Origin: CAWGOF01 sp963824225
GTDB taxonomy: Bacteria; Acidobacteriota; Polarisedimenticolia; Polarisedimenticolales; Polarisedimenticolaceae
Reading direction: 5' to 3'
Assembly (NCBI GenBank): GCA_963824225.1
Contig: CAWGOF010000003.1
Coordinates: forward strand, 2,356,001 to 2,420,000
Length of the DNA: 64,000 nt
Part shown: piece after piece, positions 43,109 to 51,439 of the stretch
Layout: each line of letters opens with the position of its first letter
Numbering within the stretch: position 1 is the stretch's first letter
Notes under the pieces: model-generated
Told to the model about the DNA's origin: nothing
What the model saw: only the letters and a program-made list of their open reading frames with translations
The model's database searches: none
Program-made: the position numbers and the translations under genes

Positions 43109-43878
43109 GTTCCTCGATCACGGCATGGCACGTGTTCTGGGTCGCGCTGGCGACCGATCTGGCGACCGGTTTCGGGGCCGTGCCGTTCTTCTTCGTGCGC
43201 AAGCTGTCCGATCGATGGCAAGGGCTGGCCTACGCGGTCGCGGGCGGAATGATGGTCTCGGCCGCCGTGTTCAGCCTGGCCGAGCAGGGTCTCGGCCGCG
43301 GTAGGACGTGGCTCCTGGTCGCCGGGATGCTCGCAGGCTCGGCGTTCTACGCCGTGACGGCGCGGCTCGTCGCGCGCCACGAGTGGCGCATCGAGCAGCT
43401 GAGCGCGAGCGATTCGCGGCAGTCCGTGCTGATGCTCGGGACGATGTTCGTGCACAGCATCCCCGAGGGCGTGGCGATCGGCGTCGGCTACGCGACGGGG
43501 CAGCTCGAGTTCGGCCTGCTCCTCGCGCTCGCGATCGCCGTGCACAACGTCCCCGAGGGGATCGCCGTGTCGTTGCCCCTGCGGGCCAAGGGCGTGTCGG
43601 CGCTGCGCTGCGCGGGTTACGCGATCCTCACGAGCGTCCCGCAGCCGATCGCCGCGGTACCTGCGTTCCTGCTGGTCGAGGAGTTCGCACCACTCCTGCC
43701 GTTCGGGCTCGGCTTCGCCGGTGGGGCGATGATCTTCCTCGTGGCGGCGGAGCTGATTCCCGAGAGCCTCGGACGATGCACGAGGACCGAGATGGCGTGG
43801 GGCACGATCTGCGGTCTGACGCTGATGCTGCTCCTGACCGCCGGGCTCGAAGCGCTGGCCCGCGGCCCAAATCCGTGA
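43105..43878 (+). CDS. ZIP-family metal transporter
   Basis: 257 residues from a GTG at 43105, overlapping the cytochrome stop as GTGA. Eight membrane helices are predicted from the hydrophobic runs. The metal site is in the paired HSIPEGVAIGVG and HNVPEGIAVSLP helices, as in ZIP/ZupT proteins. It moves Zn, Fe or Mn into the cytoplasm. Tight coupling to a multiheme cytochrome suggests iron supply or metal respiration, as an inference only. Confidence 0.9.
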   Translation: MSSSITAWHVFWVALATDLATGFGAVPFFFVRKLSDRWQGLAYAVAGGMMVSAAVFSLAEQGLGRGRTWLLVAGMLAGSAFYAVTARLVARHEWRIEQLSASDSRQSVLMLGTMFVHSIPEGVAIGVGYATGQLEFGLLLALAIAVHNVPEGIAVSLPLRAKGVSALRCAGYAILTSVPQPIAAVPAFLLVEEFAPLLPFGLGFAGGAMIFLVAAELIPESLGRCTRTEMAWGTICGLTLMLLLTAGLEALARGPNP

Positions 43879-43980
43879 CCGCATTGCCTGTGGCCACCGC
43901 ACCGGGCTAGAGTCGGGGCAGTCGTCCACCTCGGGACCTACCCAATGGTGTCGTGCGGCGACGGCCAGACGAGGGGTGCC

Positions 43981-44289
43981 ATGTACGAAGTTCGGAGAGT
44001 CGATCCACTGCGCGCCGCGAACGTCGCCGGCGTCGTGTACGCGATCCTGACCGCGGCGCTCGTGGTCGTCGTGCTTCCGTTCTTTCTCCTGGTGTCCGCG
44101 TTCTTGCCGGCTGGCGACGCGAGCGCGCCGAGAGCGGTTGCGCTGTTGTTGCTGCTCTATCCGCTGCTCGGCGCGGTCATGGGTTGGATCTCGGGCCTGT
44201 TGACCGCCGCGATCTACAACGTGGTCGTGCGCTGGACCGGGGGTCTGCAGTTCGATGTGCAGCCTCGTCAGGTCGAATCTTCCATGTGA
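43981..44289 (+). CDS. Small two-helix membrane protein
   Basis: 102 residues from ATG 43981 (MYEVRRVDPLRAANVAGVVYAI). Two strongly hydrophobic helices (AALVVVVLPFFLLVSAFL and AVALLLLLYPLLGAVMGWI) are followed by IYNVVVRWTGGLQFDV, a pattern I recall from uncharacterised small membrane proteins. Function is unknown. The 102 bp upstream hold nothing I can identify. Confidence 0.7.
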   Translation: MYEVRRVDPLRAANVAGVVYAILTAALVVVVLPFFLLVSAFLPAGDASAPRAVALLLLLYPLLGAVMGWISGLLTAAIYNVVVRWTGGLQFDVQPRQVESSM

Positions 44290-44295
44290 CGCGCC

Positions 44296-44541
44296 GTGCT
44301 ACTGATCGGGTTCGTGTTCTTTCTGCCGCTGATCGCGTCGGCGATCCTGCTGTGGATCACCTGGTCGACCGAGCTGCTCGAGCACCCGTGGATCCACGGG
44401 TCGTGGTTCGTCGTCGCGCTCGTCGCGCAGTTCGGGACGACGGCCTACACACCGCTGTGGGCCACGGGGATCGCCCTGCAGGTCGCGCTCGGCGTGCGCC
44501 TCGCGGTCCTGTGGAGGCTCGACGGGGCGACCTTGCGCTGA
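44296..44541 (+). CDS. Small membrane protein
   Basis: 81 residues from a GTG at 44296, 6 bp after the previous stop. Hydrophobic segments LLIGFVFFLPLIASAILLWI, FVVALVAQFG and GIALQVALGVRLAVLW suggest two or three membrane helices. No family was recognised. It probably forms one transcript with the preceding membrane gene. The IS element begins 19 bp after its stop. Confidence 0.6.
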   Translation: MLLIGFVFFLPLIASAILLWITWSTELLEHPWIHGSWFVVALVAQFGTTAYTPLWATGIALQVALGVRLAVLWRLDGATLR

Positions 44542-44560
44542 GCGGCCGGCCGCGCGCTAG

Positions 44561-44577
44561 GAGCCTGTCCGAGTAAT
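44561..44577 (+). repeat. Left terminal inverted repeat of the IS element
   Basis: GAGCCTGTCCGAGTAAT matches the inward-read right end in 16 of 17 positions (T/C difference at the sixth base). Similarity stops after this point. Confidence 0.85.
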
Positions 44578-44634
44578 CGGACTTGATTGTGTTTTCCCGG
44601 CTTGGCCCTGCCCGAGTCTTGGGATAATGCGGTC

Positions 44635-45903
44635 ATGGCCAAGACCTTCCGACCCTACGAGCCCGATCAACTGCTTCTGATGCCTCCGTCGCTTCAGGAT
44701 TGGGTGCCCGAGGGACACCTGGCGCGGCTGGTCAGCGATGTCGTGGACACGCTGGACCTGTCGACGATCGAGGACAGCTACGAGGAGGAGCGGGGCTACC
44801 CACCGTACGACCCGCGGCTGATGGTGAAGCTGCTCGTCTACGGGTACTGCACGGGAGTGTACTCGTCGCGGCGGATGGCCGGAGCGCTGCAGGACAGCGT
44901 GGCGTTTCGGTTCTTGGCGGCGGGCAACGATCCGGACTTCCGGACGATCAGCGACTTTCGCAAGCGGCACGGTGCGGCGTTGGCCGGGCTGTTCGACCAG
45001 GTGCTTCAAGTGTGTCGGGAGTCGGGCCTGGTGCGGCTGGGTCGTGTGGCGATCGACGGGACGAAGATCAAGGCCAACGCATCGAAGCACAAGGCGATGA
45101 GCTACGGACGGATGAAGCAGAAGGAATCGGAGACGCGGCGGATGGTGAAGGAGCTGCTGCAGCACGCGGAGCGGATCGATGCCGAGGAGGACCGGAAATA
45201 CGGCCGGGATCGACGCGGCGACGAGCTGCCGGCGGAGCTGGCCACGCATCAGGGTCGGCTGAAGAAGATCCGTGAGGCCAGGGCCGCGCTGGAGGCCGAG
45301 GCGCGGCGCAAGGCCGAGGCCGAAGGAATGGACCCCGAGCACGCGAAGCCCGAGGACAAGGCGCAGCGGAACTTCACCGATCCGGAGTCGCGGATTCAGC
45401 GAACACCCGACGGATTCATTCAGGGCTACAACGCGCAGGTGGCCGTGGATGAGGAGTTCCAGATCATCGTGTCGCAGGATGTGACGCCGACCGCGCCGGA
45501 CGTGAACGAGTTGATTCCTGCGGTGGAACGAATCGAAGACGCACTGGGGAGTCTGCCCGAGCAGGTGCTCGCCGATGCGGGCTACTGGTAAGCGAAGAAG
45601 ATTGAGCCGTTCATCGCGACGCAGAAGCAGAAGCACGGGCCACCGCCGCCGACTCCGCGGGGCCGTCCGCCGAAGAATCTGACGGTGCGAGAGCGCATGG
45701 CGAGAAAGCTCCAAAGCAAGCGAGGCCGTCGGATCTACGCGGGACGGAAGGTTCTCGCCGAGCCCGTGATCGGACAGATCAAGCAAGCGCGCGGGTTTCG
45801 GCAGTTCCTGCGGCGAGGTGTGCAGCGTGTACGGCAGGAGTGGGCGCTGGTGTGCCTGGCGCACAACGTGCGGAAGCTGCACACCGCTTTGGCGACGGTA
45901 TGA
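44635..45903 (+). pseudogene. IS1182-like DDE transposase with internal stop
   Basis: From ATG 44635 the frame reads a typical IS1182-type transposase: FRPYEPDQLLLMPPSLQDW, YPPYDPRLMVKLLVYGYCTG, GRVAIDGTKIKANAS with the first Asp, and VLADAGYW with the second Asp. A TAA at 45589-45591 interrupts it. The same frame then continues AKKIEPFIATQKQKHG and GRKVLAEPVIGQIKQARGFR, holding the catalytic Glu, to a TGA after 45900. One codon change would restore a 422-residue protein, so this is a single nonsense mutation rather than a deletion. Confidence 0.88.
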
Positions 45904-46045
45904 AACGGGCCGAGGTGTTCCCGGCGACTGGCAGCATCGGGACGACCGCCGCCGCCCAGCCGTCCCAGCCCACCGATCAGGCCGGGTCAAACCCGAGACG
46001 TTGATGTCCGACCCCCGCGAGAACGGAAACATGTTTGTTCGGTCC

Positions 46046-46062
46046 ATTACTCGGACGGGCTC
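46046..46062 (-). repeat. Right terminal inverted repeat of the IS element
   Basis: Read on the minus strand this is GAGCCCGTCCGAGTAAT, the partner of the left end. It is followed outward by the CTAG duplication. Confidence 0.85.
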
Positions 46063-46557
46063 CTAGTTCGACCGCGCGAGCGCATCGCGCACGAGCTCGA
46101 TCGCCTCGCGTGGGTCGCGGGCCACGAGCACGCTCTTGTCGAGGTTACGGAAGAACGTCTCGGCTTCGGGACCGGGCGCGAGGAGGATCAGGGGCTTCCT
46201 TCCCTTGAGCGCGAGCGCGGCCTCGGAAGCGGTCCCGGCACCGGTGATGCCGCAGGCCACGACGACGGTTGACGTGAGCACGTTGATCACGTTTCGAGCG
46301 TGCCCCATGCCCGTGAACACGGCGACGTCGACGTGGTCGGAGACGCCACCGCGCTCGGACGGCAGGATGCCCAGGACGAGACCTCCGGCCTCGCGCGCGC
46401 CACGACTCGCCGCGTCCATCACACCGCCGGGCCGGCCCCCGGTCAGGACGATCCAGCCCTCGGCCGCGACGAGCCGCCCGAGCTCTTCGGCGTTGCGTAG
46501 GTCACGCTCGCTTGCGCCGTCGCCCGCGCCCATGATGCCGATGATCGGGCGGCGCAT
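46063..46557 (-). CDS. TIGR00725-family (SLOG/LOG-like) protein
   Basis: 164 residues. The Rossmann-type nucleotide-binding motifs are IGIMGAGDGASERDL at the start, VLTGGRPGGVMDAASRGAREAGG near residue 38 and ITGAGTASEAALAL near 104. This is the TIGR00725 group, related to cytokinin-activating LOG and DprA-like SLOG proteins that bind or hydrolyse nucleotide derivatives. Its stop codon TAG is part of the CTAG target duplication of the IS element, so the insertion left the protein intact. Confidence 0.85.
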   Translation of the reverse strand: MRRPIIGIMGAGDGASERDLRNAEELGRLVAAEGWIVLTGGRPGGVMDAASRGAREAGGLVLGILPSERGGVSDHVDVAVFTGMGHARNVINVLTSTVVVACGITGAGTASEAALALKGRKPLILLAPGPEAETFFRNLDKSVLVARDPREAIELVRDALARSN

Positions 46558-46563
46558 CGTCGC

Positions 46564-47592
46564 CTAGCGTCCCGGGTCGAGCACGACCTTCAGCGTCGAG
46601 CCGCCGGCGGCGGCGAGGCGGAACGCGCGCGCAGCGTCTGCCAGTCCGAGCCGGTCCGTGATCATCGATGCCACGTCGATGCGCTCGGCGGCGATCAGCT
46701 CGAGCGCCGTGCGCATGTCGTCGGGTGGCCCGGCGTACGTGTGGACGATCGCGATCCCGCGGCGGAACAGGTTCCACGCCTCGAACGACACCTGCTCGCC
46801 CGGGGCGAGCGGGGCGAACGGCAGCACGGTGCCGCCGTCGTCGACGAGCGCGAGCGCGCGCTCGATCGCCGATCGTGCGGCGACGCAGACGACGACACGC
46901 TCGGGGAGCCGGCCGTCGTTCCCCTCGCGAACCCGGGCCTCGAGATCCGGCGCATCGGCGCGCAGGGCCAGGTCGGCGCCGAAGCGTCGTGCCGCCTCGA
47001 GCCGCGCGTCGCTCGTATCGATCGCCACGACGCGCGCGGCACCGTTGGCCCGCGCGAGCTGGAGGTGCAGCAGCCCCGACACGCCGCTCCCGATCACGGC
47101 CACGGCGTCCCCCGCGTGCACGCCGGCGAGGCGCTGCCCGCGCACCACGCACGCCAGCGGCTCGACGAACGAGCCTTGCTCGAAGCTGACGTGCTCGGGC
47201 AGGCGGAACGTGCCGAGCCGCACGTTCTCCGCGGGCAGGCGCACGAGCTCGGCGAACCCACCGGGCTCGAACGTCGTGCGGTGGAGCGTCGGGCATACCG
47301 CGTGGCGATCGCTGAGGCAGTAGCGGCACGAGCCGCACGGCACATGATGCGTCGTGACGACGCGGTCTCCTGGCTGCAGGCTGTCGACGCCCGCGCCGAC
47401 CTCTTCGATCGTCCCCGCAACCTCGTGGCCCAGAACCACGGGTGCCCGGGGCACGCGGTACCACTCCATGAGATCCGAGCCGCAGATCCCGCTCGCGCGC
47501 ACGCGTAGCAGCGCCTCGGCCCGGCCGATCTCCGGGCGCGGACGGTCCTCGATCCGCACGTCGCTATTATTGAAGTAGACCGCGACTCGCAC
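46564..47592 (-). CDS. Zinc-dependent alcohol/polyol dehydrogenase (MDR family)
   Basis: 342 residues from a GTG at 47592, inside the last codons of the upstream aldolase gene (26-bp overlap). Catalytic zinc residues are Cys in GICGSD and His-Glu in LGHEVAG; the structural zinc loop is CGSCRYCLSDRHAVC. The NAD-binding loop is AVIGSGVSGLLHLQLA with Asp in AIDTSDARL. It resembles sorbitol, threonine and galactitol-phosphate dehydrogenases. With the LsrF-like enzyme it may process a small hydroxy-ketone. Confidence 0.88.
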   Translation of the reverse strand: MRVAVYFNNSDVRIEDRPRPEIGRAEALLRVRASGICGSDLMEWYRVPRAPVVLGHEVAGTIEEVGAGVDSLQPGDRVVTTHHVPCGSCRYCLSDRHAVCPTLHRTTFEPGGFAELVRLPAENVRLGTFRLPEHVSFEQGSFVEPLACVVRGQRLAGVHAGDAVAVIGSGVSGLLHLQLARANGAARVVAIDTSDARLEAARRFGADLALRADAPDLEARVREGNDGRLPERVVVCVAARSAIERALALVDDGGTVLPFAPLAPGEQVSFEAWNLFRRGIAIVHTYAGPPDDMRTALELIAAERIDVASMITDRLGLADAARAFRLAAAGGSTLKVVLDPGR

Positions 47593-48370
47593 CGGCCTTC
47601 TCCTCTTGGTAGAGCTCGAAGGCCTCGCGCTCGCTCGCGCCGCCGTGGACCACGTCCCGCACGGCGCGGATCATCCCCACCGGGCAGTCGGACTGGAAGA
47701 TGTTGCGACCCATGTCGACGCCGGCAGCGCCGGCCTGGATCGCGCGGTGCGCGAGCTCGATCGCCTCGCGCTCGGCGACCTTCTTGCCGCCGGCGATGAC
47801 GACCGGCACCGGAGTCTCCCGCACCACCCGGTCGAACCCGTCGCAGTAGTACGTCTTGACCATGTGCGCGCCGAGCTCGGCCGCGATGCGCGAAGCGAGA
47901 CCGATGTACCGCGCGTCGCGGGTCATGTCCTTGCCCACCGCGGTGACGGCCAGGACCGGAACCCCGTAGCGCACACCCTGGTCGACGAGCTGGGCCAGGT
48001 TCGTCAGGCTCGTCTTCTCGCCTTCGGCGCCGACGAAGATCGAGAGCGTGACGGCCGATGCGTTGAGCCGCAGTGCGTCCTCGAACGCGACGGTGACGCT
48101 CTCGTTCGACAGCTCGCGCAGGATGCTCGTCCCGCCGGAGACGCGCAGGACGATCGGCACGTCGGTGCCGGGCGGGACGCAGCGGCGCAGCACGCCGCGC
48201 GTGAGCATGAGCGAGTCCGCGTGCGGCACGAGGGGCGCGATCGTGCGCCCGGGCTCCTCGAGGCCGCTCGTCGGCCCGAGGAAGTAGCCGTGATCGATCG
48301 CCAGCATCACCGTGCGTCCGGTACGTGGCTTGAGGATCCGCGACAGACGGTTCTCGAGGCCCCAGTCCAT
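47567..48370 (-). CDS. lsrF: LsrF-like class I aldolase/thiolase
   Basis: 267 residues. The sequence follows LsrF (3-hydroxy-5-phosphonooxypentane-2,4-dione thiolase) along its length: AIDHGYFLGPTSGLEEP, LMLTRGVLR, VGKDMTRDARYIGLASRIAAELGA, MVKTYYC with the Schiff-base Lys, VIAGGKK and GVDMGRNIFQS. LsrF completes AI-2 breakdown by thiolysis, but no lsrK, lsrB or transporter is near. A related DhnA-type aldolase activity, working with the downstream dehydrogenase, is more likely here. Confidence 0.85.
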   Translation of the reverse strand: MDWGLENRLSRILKPRTGRTVMLAIDHGYFLGPTSGLEEPGRTIAPLVPHADSLMLTRGVLRRCVPPGTDVPIVLRVSGGTSILRELSNESVTVAFEDALRLNASAVTLSIFVGAEGEKTSLTNLAQLVDQGVRYGVPVLAVTAVGKDMTRDARYIGLASRIAAELGAHMVKTYYCDGFDRVVRETPVPVVIAGGKKVAEREAIELAHRAIQAGAAGVDMGRNIFQSDCPVGMIRAVRDVVHGGASEREAFELYQEEKAGASRGLLQ

Positions 48371-48379
48371 GCCGTCAAT

Positions 48380-51352
48380 CTACCAGGGTTTGGACCACTG
48401 CGTGCCGAGCCCCGGACCGTAGAGCAGTGCGTTCGTCAACAAGCGTCTCGTTCCGAGCGTGAACCCACGGAACTCGGGCGGGCTGAGGAACAGGATCACC
48501 TGGCCGCGACCGCGGCTCTCGCGCGTGACGTACGCAGTCTGCGCGAGACGACCCGCGGCCTCGGACCACAGGAGCCCGCCGAGGTGCAGCTGTGCCGGAT
48601 CGGCGAACCGCGCGGGGACCTCGACCGGTGGGACAGCGACGATCGTGTCGTCCGCGCTCGCGAGCGCCGGAAGGTCGGCGGGCAGGCCCCAGCCGAGCCA
48701 GTGGTCGCGGTCGAGCTCGATCCGGACGAACGCACCGCGGGGCGAGAACGACCGCAGGCGCTCGTCGGCCCACGCCAGATCCTGCTCGCCCGGCTCACGC
48801 TTCCCCGGAGGCAAGAACGGGGCGAGCCACTCCGCGAGCGTCACCACCTCTTCGACCGGCGTTCCCTGGGGATGGCCTTCGGCAAACGGTCGGGCTCCCG
48901 GACCGAGGACCGGTGCGACGTCGTAGGGTCCTTCGCGGAGCGCCTCCGGCTCCGAGCGCTCGCGGCGGGCGCGCTTGTCGACCGGTCGCGCGTCTTCCGA
49001 TTCGTCGTCCTTGGGCGGCGGAGCGACGCGCAGACCGTCCGCGCGCATCGGACCACCGGCCACGACCGCTTCGGGTCCGAGACCGAACACCGGAGGAGGA
49101 TGGGTGGCGAGCGCCTGGCGGCGCAGTCGTGCCTTGGTCAACCCGGTCTCGACTTCGGCCAGAAACTCGGCGCCGCTCCCGATCCCGATCGCCGTGCCAC
49201 CGCCCTCGACCCAGCGCACGAGTGCGTCGACCCCGGTCTTGCCCAGGATCGCCCGGTAGCTCGTGCTGAGAGTCTCCGGGAACACGAGCACGTTGTAGCG
49301 GCCGAGGTCCGCCGAGCCGAGTCGCCCGACGTCGAGGCCATTGAACCGCACGCGCACGACCTCGTCGAGCAGGTGCCAGACCGCACCGTAGTCGCTCGGA
49401 GACACGGGCCAACCGGTGAGCACGCCGATCCGCGGCGCGACGAGCGCCCGGAAGTAGCTCCCGCCGAGATCGGGACCTTCTCCGCCGCGAGAGGTCGAGA
49501 CGGCGCTGATGTCCGTGGACCAGCTCTCGGCAACCTCGGAGAGCTGACGCTCCACATCGGCGGGCGCGCCCTCGCGCCGCACGACGAGCGAGCCGCGCGG
49601 CCACGTGCGGCCGTCGACCTGGAACGGTTTCTCGGCCAGCCGCACCGGGATCTGCCGCGCGTAGAGCTCGGCCAGGGCCGTCGGTGCGTTCTCGGCTGCC
49701 CCGTCGATCACGTAGGCCACCGGATCGTGGGCCGGCGACAGGCTGCCCCGCGTGCTCGGGATCTCTCCCTGGGACCACCCCGCGCCGGGCTTCGTCTTGG
49801 TCCAGTAGGCGTCGACGTCGTACGCCAGTGCGAGCGACCAAGACGTCACGTCGTACAGCCGGCTCCCGCGCCCACGCTCGAGATACTCTCGCTCCTCGCG
49901 CAGGAACCCCGCCTCCATCGGGACGTGCGGATCGAGGAGCTCGCGCACGAGCGCTCCCGCGGGCTGGTCGAGCGGCACGACGTACGCGCCGTCGGAGAAG
50001 GCGTCGGTCGGTCCTGGCTCCCCTGTGCGAGCATCCCGCAGGCCTGCGACACGCGCGGTGCGGGGGCCGAGGACCTCGATCCCCTGCGCGCGCAGGACGC
50101 GCACGAGAGCATCGGTACGCTCGGGGCGTCGGCTGCGCGGCAGCACCCACGCCGCGGGCCAGTCTCGACCCGCACGGGCGATGACCTCCCGGCGATGGGT
50201 CACGAAATCCGCGAGGATCTCCTGGCGATGGCTCGCCAGGGTCGTGAGGTTCGCGAGCGAGCTCGTCAGCTGGTGCTCGACCGCCTCGCCGTACGTGCGC
50301 GTCGAGCCGTCGCGCTTCTTGATCAGCGTACCGTCGGTCGACGACATCTCGTACAGGATGCCGATGCTCCCGAGGTACTCGGCCCACGACGAGCCGTACC
50401 CGGGAAAGAACGACTCGTTCCACTCGCGCGTGTAGTACGGGAACCCGCGCGCGTCGAGCGCGCGAGCCTGATCGGCAGAGAACCGCTCGTGCCACGACAT
50501 GCCGTGCGACGGGACGAACGGGTTGAACGGGTGGCGCGCCGGATCGAACAGGTACGTGTCGTCCGAGCCCATCTCGTGGCTGTCGACGACGAGCTGCGGG
50601 TTCCACTCGGCGATCACGCCCGAGCGGCGGCTCTCGGGCTGCACGAGCGTGAACCAGTCGCGGTTGAGATCGAACAGGTAGTGGTTGCCGCGGCCCCACG
50701 GCCAGACGGTCGTGTGCGACAGGTCCTCGTCGTCGCCGCTCGGGTTCAGGTGGGCGAACGCCGCGGTCTGGGCCAAGAACCGCTCGCGACCGTCCGGGTT
50801 CTCGCACGGGTCGATCAGGACGACGAGCTCGCGACGGAGCCGTGCAGCCGGCTCGTCCTCCCCGGCGACGAGCCGGTACGCGAGGGCGACGGCGGCGTCG
50901 GCGCTCGACAGCTCGTCGCCGTGGATCGAGTACGCCATCCAGGCCACGGCCTTCGCCTGCGCGAAGGACGCCGCGTCGGCACCGGACGCGCGGCGCCGCG
51001 GATCGACGCCTCGTGCGTGCTCGGTGCGAAACGCGTCGAGCCCGGACACCGTGGCCTCGTCGCCGATCGCCAGGTACACGAGCTCCCGCCCCTCGTGCGA
51101 TCGAGCGTAGGTCTCGAGACGGCAGCGTGGCGAGGCGTCGTCGAGCGCTCTGAGGTAGGCCAGGATCTCGGCATGCCGGAGCGGACGTGCCCCGTGCTCG
51201 ACCCCCGTCGCCTGCTTCTGCGTCGGGATGCGCGGGTCGAACCGCGCGTCCGGAAAGAGCTGCGCCGGCGTGCGGCCCTCGGGCCCCGCCGCCAACGTCG
51301 CACAGCACGCCATTCCCCCGAGCGCGATCCCGATCGCCCGCCGCACCGTCAT
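48380..51352 (-). CDS. Secreted M14 zinc carboxypeptidase-like protein
   Basis: 990 residues from ATG 51352. A signal peptide (GIALGGMACCATLAAG) is followed by an M14 domain: zinc ligands in YSIHGDELSS near residue 142 (HxxE), a His in VVDSHEMG near 245, and the catalytic Glu in ILYEMSSTDG near 335. The remaining 600 residues are beta-rich, including a glutamine-amidotransferase-like piece (YNVLVFPETLS), and have no clear family. It is probably a periplasmic or secreted peptidase. It heads a minus-strand operon with the aldolase, 9 bp downstream. Confidence 0.85.
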   Translation of the reverse strand: MTVRRAIGIALGGMACCATLAAGPEGRTPAQLFPDARFDPRIPTQKQATGVEHGARPLRHAEILAYLRALDDASPRCRLETYARSHEGRELVYLAIGDEATVSGLDAFRTEHARGVDPRRRASGADAASFAQAKAVAWMAYSIHGDELSSADAAVALAYRLVAGEDEPAARLRRELVVLIDPCENPDGRERFLAQTAAFAHLNPSGDDEDLSHTTVWPWGRGNHYLFDLNRDWFTLVQPESRRSGVIAEWNPQLVVDSHEMGSDDTYLFDPARHPFNPFVPSHGMSWHERFSADQARALDARGFPYYTREWNESFFPGYGSSWAEYLGSIGILYEMSSTDGTLIKKRDGSTRTYGEAVEHQLTSSLANLTTLASHRQEILADFVTHRREVIARAGRDWPAAWVLPRSRRPERTDALVRVLRAQGIEVLGPRTARVAGLRDARTGEPGPTDAFSDGAYVVPLDQPAGALVRELLDPHVPMEAGFLREEREYLERGRGSRLYDVTSWSLALAYDVDAYWTKTKPGAGWSQGEIPSTRGSLSPAHDPVAYVIDGAAENAPTALAELYARQIPVRLAEKPFQVDGRTWPRGSLVVRREGAPADVERQLSEVAESWSTDISAVSTSRGGEGPDLGGSYFRALVAPRIGVLTGWPVSPSDYGAVWHLLDEVVRVRFNGLDVGRLGSADLGRYNVLVFPETLSTSYRAILGKTGVDALVRWVEGGGTAIGIGSGAEFLAEVETGLTKARLRRQALATHPPPVFGLGPEAVVAGGPMRADGLRVAPPPKDDESEDARPVDKRARRERSEPEALREGPYDVAPVLGPGARPFAEGHPQGTPVEEVVTLAEWLAPFLPPGKREPGEQDLAWADERLRSFSPRGAFVRIELDRDHWLGWGLPADLPALASADDTIVAVPPVEVPARFADPAQLHLGGLLWSEAAGRLAQTAYVTRESRGRGQVILFLSPPEFRGFTLGTRRLLTNALLYGPGLGTQWSKPW

Positions 51353-51389
51353 GCGCGCCTCCCGTGGCGCGCCATTGTAGGGGAACTGT

Positions 51390-51428
51390 CCGGGGCCAGG
51401 TGGGATGGGTTCCCGGTCCTGGCCCCGG
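51390..51428 (-). terminator. Strong GC hairpin after the large repeat-protein gene
   Basis: CCGGGGCCAGG (51390-51400) pairs perfectly with CCTGGCCCCGG (51418-51428) across a 17-base loop. It lies 12 bp after the stop of the 51440-55834 gene and before the M14 start. No T-run follows, as is common in GC-rich genomes. Confidence 0.6.
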
Positions 51429-51439
51429 TCGGGGTGTGC

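Larger units (their letters stand above)
44561..46062 (+). mobile_element. IS1182-like insertion sequence, 1502 bp
   Basis: The element is bounded by imperfect inverted repeats GAGCCTGTCCGAGTAAT (left) and its counterpart GAGCCCGTCCGAGTAAT (right, read inward), flanked by a 4-bp CTAG duplication at 44557-44560 and 46063-46066. It holds one transposase gene with the DDE layout of the IS1182/IS5-related group. The transposase carries an in-frame stop, so the copy is probably immobile unless read-through occurs. The right-hand CTAG contains the stop codon of the neighbouring minus-strand gene. Confidence 0.88.
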
